DNA of 64,000 nucleotides from Hyposmocoma kahamanoa (GCF_003589595.1 NW_020653337.1:3152963-3216962), one strand, 5' to 3'. Shown: positions 23,886-34,407, counted from the first letter of the stretch. The notes: generated by a model not told the origin, from the letters alone. Translations and numbers: made by a program.

Positions 23886-23978
23886 TTTTCATTACCATGT
23901 TGTTCTTCACCGTCAATGATAGGTATTTTTAAACATTCACAAATCTACGTATAATTAGGTTTTTTAATAATTTTTAAC

Positions 23979-24184
23979 AGCAGTAGAGTTCCTTGTGAAA
24001 GGAGTGTTGTAAGACGTATATTATAAGTTGACAAGTCCCATGTAGGTGTAATTTCAACAGCACTTTTACCCTTCAAAACCGGAACACAGTAATGCTGTAA
24101 TGCTCACATTACTGCTTGGCGGCAGAGATAGGAAAGGTGGCAGTACTTCCCTGGACGAACCCTTTCACAAGGACTTCTACTGCT
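23979..24184. repeat. Rep-B foldback (head-to-head)
   Basis: The family 5' end appears on the plus strand at 23979-24000 (AGCAGTAGAGTTCCTTGTG), and a minus-strand Rep-B runs from 24023 to the same 5' end at 24184. Both ends therefore carry the same 22 bp in inverted orientation. The hairpin inside the minus copy has a duplicated GCATTAC unit. Confidence 0.85.
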
Positions 24185-24654
24185 ACAAAAATATCTAACA
24201 TCTAGTTGAGCGTATGACATTCTCATCCCAAATAAAACAAAAAAAAAAACGTAGAAAACCTTAACACAGTAGTGGCTACTCAGTATTTAATATACACATA
24301 ATACAGTAGTGTCGTAAGTGTAATGCACCAGTCCACGCCAATTAACCGGTCTCGAATTAAGGAATTCCGTGTACCAGAGCGACAAAATCAAATCCGAGTT
24401 ACCCAGATCAAAACTAGATTGTGATAGCGTATCACTAAAATTGATTGACAAACAACATTGAACTGTAATTTGGTTTGAGTTTATCGATCATTAACTTCGT
24501 CATCATGAGTGATACTGATAGTTATATGTAACATGATTATCATTACAATAATGTGCTCGACAACCATACTACTACCAGATCTTAAGGCGAGCAACACGCT
24601 CCTGCAATCCGCGCGCTGACAATTAATATGAATACAATAAGAACAGACACAAGA
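24185..24654. other. Unannotated stretch
   Basis: Nothing recognised. Contains one GATAGCG at about 24424. Confidence 0.4.
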
Positions 24655-24895
24655 AAAGCATAAAAGTAGGGTTGAAAACCAATATTTAGCAGGTTCTCTG
24701 TAGTTCCATACGGTGGTGTGGAAAAAACAGCAAAACATTAATAACAAAACAAACGGAATCACATTTCATCGGTAATTAAATAATAAACATGTAATTTTTC
24801 AATTTTCATCCATTATAGCAAAGCAAGTAAACTGGTCGATTTGAAGTGAAATAATTGACGACACCCGTCAATTGTTTCAAATTCGGCGCGGGACT
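24655..24895 (+). repeat. Repeat R copy, uninterrupted
   Basis: GGTGGTGTGG, AACAGCAAAACATTAATAAC and ATCACATTTCATCGGTAAT followed by CTGGTCGATTTGAAGTGAAA. It parallels 47206-47475 across the position of the 100-N gap. Confidence 0.7.
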
Positions 24896-25287
24896 GTGAG
24901 TGCGTGCATTATTTATTTATTTTACTCACAAAGTACAATACAATGATATCACTGTTTCAGAGGGAGATATTGTGCACTATATGTGAATAACTTCCTTGAT
25001 GTTCAGGTGAATGTGCTTTTGAAATCTCTGTTTATTACCTAGTTGCTGAATGCTGGTGTACGGTTGGCAGCTTAGATTTAAGTTTTCTTTGTAGCTTCTT
25101 AAAAAAAAAACATTTGAATTTGACCTTGGCACGACTCTTGTTTGACTTTATGTTGTCCTTTTGTGTCCTTAAGAACCACAAAGTTAACATTTGGTTATCT
25201 TTATCAGCCTTCACTAGAATATCAGTAAATTTAAGCATCTACAAATAATAAGCTCCCGTCGCCATATCTATGGCTACCATAGAAAAG
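24896..25287. other. Unannotated stretch
   Basis: No supported feature. Confidence 0.4.
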
Positions 25288-25367
25288 TTATCGGGGGCTA
25301 GTAATGAACGGTTATCGCGGCCTATCGTCCCTTATCGGGTCTTATCGGTTGTTATCGCCGCTTATCG
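25288..25367 (+). promoter_or_regulatory. Phased TATCG (CGATA) array
   Basis: Seven TATCG sites in 80 bp, all in one orientation; six are TTATCG. The last six start at 25312, 25322, 25332, 25342, 25352 and 25362, exactly 10 bp apart, with variable bases between. CGATA clusters are the known binding pattern of the Drosophila boundary factor BEAF-32, and TTATCG also resembles a GATA-factor site. Equally it may be a decayed 10 bp minisatellite. Confidence 0.5.
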
Positions 25368-25529
25368 AGCACTCATTAGCTGCAGCGCAGCTAGCGTGAA
25401 ATGATGCCGATTAACATACTGGCAGTTATTGACTTTGACGAAGAAAAAAATGATAAGTTGGACGCAAATTGACACATATATTAAAACATTTATTTCAAAT
25501 TCCAGACTACCATACTTTTATAAATACGG

Positions 25530-25605
25530 GTGTAAATCATATAGATCCCACTGACGAGCATGGGTCTGCACAAAGGAGAGGATTTAGGCCAGATATATTC
25601 AACTT
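25530..25605 (-). repeat. W LINE 3' fragment, minus strand
   Basis: ATCCCACTGACGAGCATGGG and AAAGGAGAGGATTTAGGCC are the reverse of the LINE tail in which accounts of a '...cacgggtctcc...gaggg(g)ttaggcc' type occur. Confidence 0.5.
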
Positions 25606-25739
25606 CGGCCTCCAAGGCTTTTATGTACGACACGAAACAATGTGGGTTATTCTTTTAAATTTTATTGTGCTATTTTATTGCGATTGTTTTGTGTTTAAAT
25701 ATATTTCGATTTTGTGTTTTATAGTCAATTTATAGAATG

Positions 25740-25985
25740 AGCAAGAAACTCTAGGGTTTGCTATTCGTAAATATACATTTGAATACCTTTATTATTTACA
25801 ATATTTAATTTAAACATCTTAGACCGAGACTACCTGCAAGTGTTAAACGGGTACCTACTATCATGGATTTTTGTCATCCAAGTACGCAGAAGCTGTATAA
25901 ATAACCTTTGGAATAAAGTTTTTCTGTCACTATAGTTTTAAACTTCGTCAATAGCTAATTTTAAATATCAATCGGAATCTTAATA
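25740..25985 (+). repeat. Repeat S copy
   Basis: Blocks AGACTACCTGCAAGTGTTAA, AGTACGCAGAAGCTG and GGAATAAAGTTTTTCTGTC occur in the same order at 63330-63629. Class unknown; the AATAAAG could be a LINE 3' signal. Confidence 0.6.
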
Positions 25986-26049
25986 CAAATGAATTTGAAC
26001 TTCGAATCCGGACTCGCACCACAGAATTTGTCGGAATTTATACACGAAA

Positions 26050-26171
26050 TTGTTTTTGAAATTTACCATGAAGTTTTCACGTCGAAGAAGGTTCAGAACC
26101 GTCTGAACTTTTACTAGAGTGGAGACCTGTGTCCAGCAGTGGGACGTACAAATGGGTTGATAATAATGATT
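26050..26171 (+). repeat. W LINE 3' fragment
   Basis: ACGTCGAAGAAGGTTC, GAGACCTGTGTCCAGCAGTG and GGGACGTACAAATGGG follow the usual order of this LINE tail. Confidence 0.6.
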
Positions 26172-26428
26172 GTTTTTTTACGATACCAAGTGACGAGACG
26201 ACTAAATCGTGCACCTGGCGGTAAGCGACACGTCTTTCTATGACAGTTGCAGTGCCACTCAGAGTTTTTAATTGCAAAGATCTAAGGGGCACTGCCAATG
26301 CGCCCATTACTCTGAGACATATTTTGCAAGTCCTTGTGTTTGTAATTTCACCACAGTCCTGACGAATGAAAACCAAAACACAGTAAAGCTCACATTACTG
26401 TTTCGCGACCGAAATAGGTAAGGTAATA
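26172..26428 (-). repeat. Rep-B, minus strand, nearly full length
   Basis: A-tail side at 26172, then reversed CACCTGGCGGTAAGCGACAC, GCGCCCATTACTCTGAGAC and CACATTACTGTTTCG. It lacks only the first 5' block. Confidence 0.85.
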
Positions 26429-26751
26429 TGTTTAATATAAAAGAAATAAAAAAGAGACTACCGTTAGCAGACACTGCTTATAAACAATTACAGTTAGAAA
26501 CCTGTTACAGTTAATTTATATTTTCAATCCAAATAACGTATGCGATGCACATAAACTAATACAAGAAAAGCCATTCATACTCCATCGACGTCTTAACAAA
26601 ATTCATAACTCAAGAGTCCAGTTAACAAATGGAATTGGCATGAAGGTAAAATACGTTTACCCGATTGTTTGTTTTGATTTGTTTGAAGTTAGCGGCGGAA
26701 TAATTATTTCATATTATTTGTAAGAAAGCTAAGCATCTGGTGAAACAAGGC
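26429..26751. other. Unannotated stretch
   Basis: Nothing recognised. Confidence 0.4.
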
Positions 26752-26988
26752 TTTTTTTTATAATACCAAGTTACGGGACGAACAAGTCATGCGCCTGGTG
26801 ATAAGCGACACGCCTGTCCATAACAGTTGCAGTGCCATTCAGAGCTTTGAATCGCAAAGATCTTATGGGCACTGCGCCGGTAACCTCAAGACATAAGTTG
26901 ACAAGTCTCAAGTGCCTGTAATTTCACCAGTACCCCTTACCCTTGGCGGCAGAAATGGGTTCCCTGGACGAATTCTTTCACAAGCTGC
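26752..26988 (-). repeat. Rep-B, minus strand, hairpin deleted
   Basis: Complete at the 3' end (T-run at 26752) and reaches the 5' block (GGACGAATTCTTTCACAAG), but CCCTTACCC joins directly to GGCGGCAGAAATGGG, removing the hairpin. Its 5' end abuts a LINE fragment. Confidence 0.85.
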
Positions 26989-27240
26989 TTGTGCTCCCTA
27001 GAAGCCGCACAGACGCACGAACACGTCTTGAACGAATGCCCCGTTTTCAGCGCCAAGAGGTCGAAGCTCGAATTCGAGGTCGACGGGAAACTCTCAACTT
27101 TCACATGGAGCGCCCTCTTGGCAGGGAGGAACCGTTCAGGATCCATATTTGCCAACTTCTGTGTGGCGACCATGAAGGCAGTAGCGCAGGCCAACAAGGC
27201 GACAGCAAAGCCTCCGTAGTGCGGAGGGGAGAATGTGGGC
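26989..27240 (+). pseudogene. R1-clade-like LINE polymerase C-terminal fragment
   Basis: Frame from about 26989 to the stop at 27218 reads CSLEAAQTHEHVLNECPVF followed by AKRSKL, LSTFTWSALLAG and IFANFCVATMKA. The C, H, C spacing and the CP(V/A)F motif are typical of the zinc-binding end of R1-type non-LTR retrotransposons, and LL.G...F..FC..VM-like spacing also fits. Only the last 75 or so residues remain, with no upstream RT. The stop is followed by a short G-rich 3' stretch, then AT-rich DNA. Confidence 0.6.
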
Positions 27241-27796
27241 AAAATTATTAGTATTAGAAAAATTCTGACGCAATATTTTATTTGTTACACTATTTTATTA
27301 ATTAGACAACTTTAATGTTATTTTTACAATTTTATTAAATTATTATTACTTTTACAAATGATTTTATACAATTTAGATTAATCAAGAACATGGATTAAAT
27401 TCTATCTTATTTTATTTTATTTCTTTATTTTGAAATTCTGACACAAGGAAATATTTACATATATAATGCTAGTTAGGTAAATATACACAATATATAATAA
27501 ACATACATTTAATAAATTAATATACGTAGTGACCAGAAAGAAGATTTTAAAAAGAAACATACAAACTATATTGAAATATTTCAAGCACTCCGAATAATAA
27601 ATATAGGGGTGTGTGCTTTCACAGGGAGTTCTACAGCTACTAAAGAAGTTCTACTGCTAATAAGAACCATCCCGATTATATTAGCCTTCAAATAAAAAAT
27701 CTTCTTTATCATCAGTCCAGCCGTGTGGGAGTTACGATGTCGTCTCAGACTCTGTTATACATAGACAAGCAAATACACAGGCATAGACTTCTCAGG
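27241..27796. other. AT-rich stretch
   Basis: Nothing recognised apart from A/T runs. Confidence 0.4.
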
Positions 27797-27877
27797 GTGA
27801 CGGGCGCAGTGGCTATCTTTGCGATTTGAAGCTCTGAGTGGCAATGCAACTGCTATGGACAGACGTATCGTTTACAG
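27797..27877 (+). repeat. Rep-B fragment
   Basis: GGTGACGGGCGCAGTGGC to GGACAGACGTATCGTTTAC; the 3' end is lost. A second copy starts 25 bp later. Confidence 0.75.
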
Positions 27878-27902
27878 CCTGAACAGCGATTATATAGCTT
27901 GT

Positions 27903-28124
27903 CAACATTACTGTATTCCGGTTTTGAAGGGTAAGGGTGCTGGTGAAATTACAGGCACATGAGACTTGTCAACTTATGGCTCAGAGTGACTACCGCAGTG
28001 GCAGCGCCCCTAAATTCTTGCGATTTAAAGTTCTGTGTGGCAATGCAACTGTTATGGACAGGCGTGTAGCTTACCATAAGGCACGACTTGACCATCCTGT
28101 CACTTGATATTATAAAAAAAACTA
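27903..28124 (+). repeat. Rep-B, 5' truncated within the hairpin
   Basis: Begins in the right hairpin arm (CATTACTGTATTCCGG) and is complete to CACTTGATATTATAA with an A-tail. Confidence 0.85.
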
Positions 28125-28780
28125 CGTTTATAATAAACATATTACGTATTATAGAGTGTCGTCGCTACCGTCTTTCTCTTGGTATTGGTACAATTATCCC
28201 TTGGCGGAAGTAGCTTCCAACCTTCAGGTTATCGTAGGCCTTTCGCCTATGGTTGGTGACCGCAAAAGGACTAAAGCTGTAGCAGGTAAAAACTAAATCG
28301 GAATTCAAATAACAAAAGTGAACCAGAACTTTAAAAACAAAACGAGATAACTCGAAAATGTAAATGAGACGTGCGAAAGAAAAAGATAATCTCCCTATTA
28401 AGTATAAAGTGTTTAAAAGACAATGAGGTATGGAGTACAATTAAATTGTCACGACGACGGCGCTGGCATCGCACCTGCGAAACTGCAATCGGCCCGATCA
28501 GCTTGCACGCTAACCTTGCCAGAACGTCTTTTTGCTCTAACCTGCCGGCTAAACCGCCGCGGTTAATTGCCCGACTATTAAAATTTTATAATACCAAATG
28601 GGTACAGTGACTTTGTTAGGGCGGTTCTGAAATTTGATATAATTAATTAATTTAATTACGGTGCGGTGGTAGGGCAGTGCTGCTCTCCTTGTCATAATTT
28701 CGGTATACTCCGTCCAATATTTATTTCACTTTTGTCATAAGCATGTCTCCGAAGTTCCGTAATTATTGACATACAACCAT
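28125..28780. other. Unannotated stretch with GC-richer patch
   Basis: 28450-28565 is GC-richer (GACGACGGCGCTGGCATCGC, CAATCGGCCCGATCAG). Short frames only. Confidence 0.4.
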
Positions 28781-29066
28781 CAATGACTTACAATTATATG
28801 GACGTCAGGTTCGCGCTAAAAAGTGTCCGAACTTATAGGGCGTTAAAATCGTATACAGAGCGTCATTCACGCTTTAGTCTTCGTTTGTTCGACTGACAGC
28901 GAAGCAAGAAAAATTAGACAGTACTGCGATGACATTACTATTTAAATTCAACGTTTTAGCTTATTCATATTCCTTTACATGTCACTACGTGTAAATAGGT
29001 TGATTTGGGACATTTTTTTCGTGGTTTTTGTATTAAACCCGTCGTCCATATAATTGTAAGTCAATG
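28781..29066 (+). mobile_element. MITE-C, long form (286 bp)
   Basis: Same length and nearly the same sequence as the copy at 17241. Flanked by perfect 8 bp duplications ACAACCAT (28773-28780 and 29067-29074). One end base differs (CAATG rather than CATTG). Confidence 0.95.
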
Positions 29067-29799
29067 ACAACCATAAACAAAAAATGCAATTCTTCCTGTA
29101 CCCTTTTATTTTATAATTTTACTGAAGTGACCAACAGATTATGTAAGGAACATTATTCGAGTTGATAAATTCTGGCACCTGTCTAATAAATTATAAATAA
29201 TTATAATAAATTCTTATCGTTTCTTATAATGAATCGTCGGATTCTTATCCATATGAATGGGAATCATCACTTGAGTTAACGTTTAGTTATTAATTCTTGA
29301 GTAGGTACACATATTGTCAAACGCAACATCACGATTAAAACTTCTTCATAAATAAAATCTATTCTTATAAAAAATCGAATCGGAAACGCATTAGGACGTC
29401 ACTAATTGATTAGAATTCGAGCTGTCAAAAGTTAAATAAATGATTGGACGAAATATAACTTTCGAAATAATTACTCTTAAAGTTTTTTTGATAATAAAAA
29501 ATGTAAATTACGTTGATTTTAAACTAATTAGAGGGGTTTGTAGATCTAGTTTTGCTGGTCTCGTAGTATATAATAATTATAAGAGGCCACGGAAATCTTA
29601 CAAGCGCGATTCAGAAATTTCATAAAATTATACCGAAAATTAACTGAATGTTAACTAAAACGATTTCTTTCTATAAAAATAACCATTAAACTAACTAGAG
29701 ATTATGTTTCCTCAACAAACTAAACGTATACCAGTGAACAAGCCTAATATTTTTTAAATCTACATAGCATCTCTTATTAGGAGTGAAAAGTAGTTTGAT
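29067..29799. other. AT-rich stretch
   Basis: Nothing recognised. Confidence 0.4.
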
Positions 29800-29873
29800 T
29801 TTTTATGATATCGTAAGTGACGGGACGTACAAGTTGTGCATCTGGTGGTAAGCGACACGCCTGTCCATATTAG
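29800..29873 (-). repeat. Rep-B 3' fragment, minus strand
   Basis: T-run, AAGTGACGGGACGTACAAG and TGGTGGTAAGCGACACGCC only. Confidence 0.75.
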
Positions 29874-30370
29874 TTTGTTTTTAGTGATTTTTGTTGAAGC
29901 AAAACTTACAAACCACTTGCTTAAATATGTTACTAAAGTAATTTAACATCTCAAAAAGGATAATTTAAGTAATTAAAACGTTAACCACAAACATTATTGA
30001 GTTTAATATATTTTATACCACATACGACGTATTCATTCTAAGAATACGATAGGTTTGTAAAACCATTGAATAAATAATGCCTACAGCGATCGGTTCAGGA
30101 ACGTGGAAACAAAAGACTATAGTGACAACAACCCGGGCGGGTGAGGGAGGGGGTGCAATAATGATATTGCGCTGCGATCGCGCGCGCAGATAGTCGTGCG
30201 CGATAGATCGACTCGCGCGCAAGCCCGCTTAACGTTTATATTTCACACTTGCGCGGTGTATGTACGATATGAAGTAAAACCAACCGAGGAAACTCTAAAA
30301 ACCCGTTCAATAAGCAAATGTTATTTTTATACACATTAACACTAATTGTAGGCTCGCTTAAAATAGTACG
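29874..30370. other. Unannotated stretch with GC-rich islet
   Basis: 30125-30225 is an islet with GCGCTGCGATCGCGCGCGC and GCGCGATAGATCGACTCGCG. Remainder AT-rich. Confidence 0.4.
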
Positions 30371-30530
30371 TTTTAATACAAACATCGAACACACTAAGAA
30401 AAATTCCTTCAATACGGCTGGATCAGGCATTTCGATTAGACATGGTACGCTGAGGGAGCTGGTTCGTATCCAGCCGGATCGAAAATTTTTCTTAGTGTTC
30501 TATCTTTGTATTAATAATTATAACAAACTC
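30371..30530. repeat. Foldback made of two H 3' ends
   Basis: The H tail occurs reversed at 30371-30425 (AACACACTAAGAAAAATTCC) and forward at 30462-30530 (TTTTTCTTAGTGTTCTATC, then TTTGTATTAATAATTATA). The two arms pair over about 45 bp with a loop of about 40 bp. Confidence 0.75.
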
Positions 30531-30807
30531 GGTCAGTTAATGTTCAAACTTTGTACAGACGGCAGCATACCAAGCTACACTTTGACGGATCTTGTTCCGT
30601 TGCTCTTGAAGCGAAATTCGAACAAAAGTGTTATAGCTTGAGTTGCTCTTGACTGTACTACTATATTAGATAGTTACATCGGGACAATGTCGAAGGCGTG
30701 AGTGTTGCGCTTGTATCTGACCAGTTTAATTGGCAGAGAAGTGGTTTGAGAATTGAGATAGAGCCGGGAAATAATAAAGATGGTTTATGGTCGCGTTCTG
30801 TGACAAA

Positions 30808-30866
30808 ATAGACGATTCTTGGCCTTTGAAGTTCGAGGTGGAACAATGTAACTGTGTTATTGATAT
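30808..30866 (+). repeat. Possible decayed Rep-B fragment
   Basis: CTTTGAAGTTCGAGGTGGAAC followed by AATGTAACTGTGTTATTGA parallels the Rep-B block around the 'gcactgcaactgttatgga' position, with many changes. Confidence 0.35.
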
Positions 30867-30889
30867 AACTCGGGTTTCTAAAATTGTAT

Positions 30890-30996
30890 AACCTGCCTCG
30901 GTGGCCGAACGGTTACCATACTGGACTGCCACGCAAAGGGCCCAGGTTCGATTCCTGTGCCGGGAGAAATATTTGTATGGCCTACATTTATTTCTA
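30890..30996 (+). repeat. SINE-A head, 3' truncated
   Basis: Box A (GGTGGCCGAACGGTTACC), box B (CAGGTTCGATTCCTG) and the body to CTACATTTATTTCT, where a SINE-E copy begins. Confidence 0.85.
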
Positions 30997-30997
30997 A

Positions 30998-31290
30998 AAC
31001 ACGACGACTGATCTCGGTGGCCGTTGGGCCGTCCGTTCAATCCAGGGTTGACAATGAAATCAGTTGGGATTGCATTGTCAACGCTGAACGATGAGGGGTT
31101 CGATTTCCGATTGGACCAATTTGGGAAATGAACATATCTTAATTGATTCTGGTCTGAGTGGTCTGGGTGGTGCCCTGGAGTGAATTTCATTGGTCTAATG
31201 GTCTGGTACTCATAGTATAAGGAATTCCCTTGTATGAGATAAATGGTAATTGGTGTGGTTGCCTGGCATATTATTAAATTAATTCTAAGT
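30998..31290 (+). repeat. SINE-E, near full length
   Basis: Starts with a possible box A (CGGTGGCCGTTGGG); box B is GGGTTCGATTTCC, about 80 bp later. Between them GTTGACAATG and CATTGTCAAC form a perfect 10 bp inverted repeat. Body shares AATTTGGGAAAT and GGTCTGGTACT with 11313-11490. The distance from A to B box is longer than in a standard tRNA. Confidence 0.65.
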
Positions 31291-31406
31291 TAAGAAATAC
31301 ATTTATTTGATTACCACAAATGACAACATAGAAGAAAAACACAAGAACTATAATTAGAAAGAATAACAAAATAAATAAATGAAAATCTCAGTACAGAGTA
31401 CTAAAA

Positions 31407-31871
31407 AAACCGACCTCAAATACTTTTGAGACGTGGAATGACATTTAATTACAAAATTTTATTGAAATCGGTCACCGGAAAGTGCGCAAACCGAGATTCA
31501 TCCCCTAGTTCGCCACTATAAGGGACTTGACACTGGAGATAATAAAAATCGGTTCTCAATACTCAAAGTATATTGAGAGAGAAAAACGCCTTGAATTGGA
31601 GAATTGCAAAATCAATCATTCAAATAATTGCTCCTTATAATAAAATTAGGCGCTATTTATAAAAATTAATCTTCATGCGTGAACAGCCACCCTTAGAGGT
31701 GGATGATTTTCTTCAAAATGAAATGAGACCACTATGGAAGTACCCCCTTTCCAACAAAAAAAGAATCATGAAAATCGGTTCACAAATACCGGAGTTATCG
31801 CGTAACATAGATACAAAAAAAACATACAGTCGAATTGAGAACCTCCTCCTTTTTTGAAGTTGGTTAAAAAG
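31407..31871 (+). repeat. Element D, one or two copies
   Basis: Starts AACCGACCTCAAATAC and keeps ATTGAAATCGGTCACCGG; ends AACCTCCTCCTTTTTTGAAG then TTGGTTAAAAA. The middle (about 31525-31683) does not match, so this is either one D with an insert or two adjacent partial copies. D ends AACCGACYTCAAAA and its inverted form AAGTYGGTTAA. Confidence 0.7.
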
Positions 31872-31955
31872 AAAATACCAGAACATAAACAAATGCAAAA
31901 AAAATCAGAATCACAACAAAATAAAAATAATAATAATAACTTTATTTATAAAAAA

Positions 31956-32182
31956 TACCGACCTCAAAAGTACATGGAATTACACCTATTTTCATTCATT
32001 CATTCCCTAGTTTGTCACCTTTAGAGGTGGAATGTTTTCTTCAAATTAAAATGGGACCAATACTGAGGCACTTTCCAACAAAAAAGAATCATTAAAATCG
32101 GGTCACAAGTGGAGTAATTGCGTAATACACATAAAAAAAAATGTCGAATAGAAATCCTCCCCTTTTTTTTGCATTCGGTTAA
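31956..32182 (+). repeat. Element D copy
   Basis: TACCGACCTCAAAAGTAC to CCTTTTTTTTGCATTCGG, with the TTAGAGGTGGAATG block in the middle. Confidence 0.75.
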
Positions 32183-32187
32183 TAAGT

Positions 32188-32370
32188 AAAACTATTTTCG
32201 GATCTAAATCGTGCATATTTGTTTTTTTCAAACAAACTAACGTTTCAGGACCTTTACTGGTCACTTGATAGCTGTAACGATGGCCCTGTAAAGGTCCCGC
32301 CGAAACGTTGGTTTCTTTGAAAATATAATACGCGATTTCTATCCGAAAAAAAAAAGTTTCATTTCCTATA
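32188..32370. repeat. Foldback element I
   Basis: Whole element is a long imperfect palindrome: outer arms TTTTCGGATCTAAATCG and CGATTTCTATCCGAAAA, inner arms AACGTTTC, GGACCTTTAC and GTAAAGGTCC, GAAACGTT. Related copies at 46045 and 62409. Confidence 0.75.
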
Positions 32371-33525
32371 AAAACTAAAATTATTTACAACAATAAAGGC
32401 ACTCGATATAAAGATTTTTGTGTGAAATGCCAGTTGCGGTAACAAAAGGTTCTCTAACTCAGCATTTGCTAAACAAAGCAGTGCGTGCTCTGCAAACGAA
32501 TTTCAGTATCAATATCTCAGATTAATTTATTATAGATATCGATTTTGCAGATTGAAAACTGTAGTAAAGATTCCATCAGAATTAACTGAGAAGAAGTAAC
32601 CAAGAATAATAGTTCTGAATGTTAGATTCAAAGTTGTACTTTAAAAGTCAGCGGCACTACAACAATCTACAACTACTAGCACTCATGTCTTAACAATTGA
32701 CTATTTATCACACCGTATTCAGCTAGAGTCCTAGCCCACCTAGGACCTAGACATCGCGTGGCCCATAAATCCGTAGGGGACGTGCGTACAAATTGGCGCG
32801 ATGCGATCGCGACAACGCGCTTGTCTGCGCCCGCGCACCCCCCGCCCCCCGCACCGGCGCAAGCGCTTGTTACCGCGAGATTGGAGATTTGGTGTCGTGA
32901 GTACGCCCACGATTTGGAATTGTTGAGTTATTGCCGGAATTTCCCTTGAAATTGTTAGATTTAGCTGAAGTTAATACATTGTTTGCATATGATAATGATC
33001 GTTGTCTAGCCTCCTGGTTCAACACTCAGTGTATTGCTAAATATTAACTAGTGGAATTACCGTCTGTTAGAGACGCGAGTCAAGTTTTATTTTTAAGTTT
33101 AGTTAAGTGGTAAAATTCGTAAAAGTTTGAATTTTTTAGCATGTTGTGTTTTGCTTTAGATAAATTTAAAAAAGAACCTATCAAAAAAGCAGCCTGCAAA
33201 TATTAGGATGTCTGGGGGTAGGCGGGGCTTGTGGGGAGCTAACGATCTCTTCAGTCATATGATCAACATCGCGCTACACAGGCTGCTCGTATGAAAGTTT
33301 CTCACGTTTTGTTCCAAAATTCTAGTTTTTCATTTCCACCGATTACAGCGTCTGTCACCTATCCCTGTCATTCATTCTAAGCTGGAAGCCACTGCATCGA
33401 AGATTTTTAAAAATAGTTTAATTATAGAGTGCTCAATTCATCCCCTTTAAGCACAAAATTAAATGGGAATAGCAATTTGGCGGAAAAGGATATTTATATA
33501 GTTCGATTTGGAATTTTAAGTAAAT
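32371..33525. other. Unannotated stretch with GC-rich islet
   Basis: 32740-32890 is GC-rich with a C-rich strand (CACCCCCCGCCCCCCGCACC) and GCGATGCGATCGCGACAACG. A 63-codon frame here has no recognised motif. The rest is AT-rich. Confidence 0.4.
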
Positions 33526-33671
33526 TTTTTTTATAATATCAAGTGACGGGACGAACAAGTCGTGCGCCTGATGGTAAGCTACACGCCTGTCCATAACAGT
33601 TGCAGTGACACTCAGAGCTTTAAATCGCAAAGATCTGAGAGGTACTGCCAAGTTGACAAGTCCCTTGTGAC

Positions 33672-34343
33672 TAGAGATGGGAAAAACTGCTTATTTTTTA
33701 GAACGTTTAAACGTTATGCTTTTTTGAAAAAAGCGTGCTTTTTTAAACGCTTTTTAGTTTGAAGCTAACAAAATCGTTTAGAAGACGTTTAAGCGTTTAG
33801 ACTTTCATGTTAAAAAAGCAACGTTGTGTTGATAGCGAATCGCAAGAGTAGACCACTAAAGGTTTAAGATTATGTAAGTTTTTTTTGTAAAAAACGAGTT
33901 ATATTTTTATTTATGACATAACATTTTGTTCATTGGTTTTTAAAAGCGTTCAAAAACATAAGTTGTTTAACTTTTGTAGTTGATAACCGTTGAAGTGGAA
34001 AAAACTGCTTATTTTTTTGACGTTAAAACGTACGTTTAAAAAGCGTGCTTGTAAAAGCGCTTTTCACTTAAGTGCTTTTTAGTTTGACGCTTAAAAAGTC
34101 GTTTAGAAAAACGTTTAAGCACATAGACTTTATGTTTAAAAAAGCTTTCAACGTTATGTTGAATTAATTTGTTTAGGAAACATTGTTGGCGCTACTTGAA
34201 ACTTAGGCATGTAAAAAATGAAATTGTTGAGTACCTATGGAACTGACCAGTGACCAACGCTTACGCTTAAAATGAAAAGCATGCTTATGCGCTTATCTTA
34301 AAAAACAGACTTTAAGTGGTTTTCGTTTAATATCCCACCTCTA
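33672..34343. mobile_element. hAT-type non-autonomous element, 672 bp
   Basis: Ends TAGAGATGGGA and TCCCACCTCTA are inverted repeats, and flanks CTTGTGAC (33664-33671) and CATGTGAC (34344-34351) are an 8 bp duplication with one mismatch. The Rep-B family sequence at this point confirms the target site. Inside, about 160 bp beginning AAAACTGCTTATTTTT is present twice (33685 on and 34000 on), rich in AAGCG and ACGTTTAA words. No open frame for a transposase. Confidence 0.9.
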
Positions 34344-34407
34344 CATGTGACTGTAAATTCACCAGCACCCTTACCCTTCAAAACCGTTACGTAGTAATAC
34401 TACCTCA

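Noticed and set aside
26937..27242. 101-codon minus-strand frame
   Set aside because: Antisense shadow of the LINE fragment and Rep-B.
30726..31190. 154-codon minus-strand frame
   Set aside because: It runs antisense through SINE-A and SINE-E, so it is a chance frame in repeats.
32758..32949. 63-codon frame with proline run
   Set aside because: Open mainly because of a C-rich islet; no start context, splice signals or motif.
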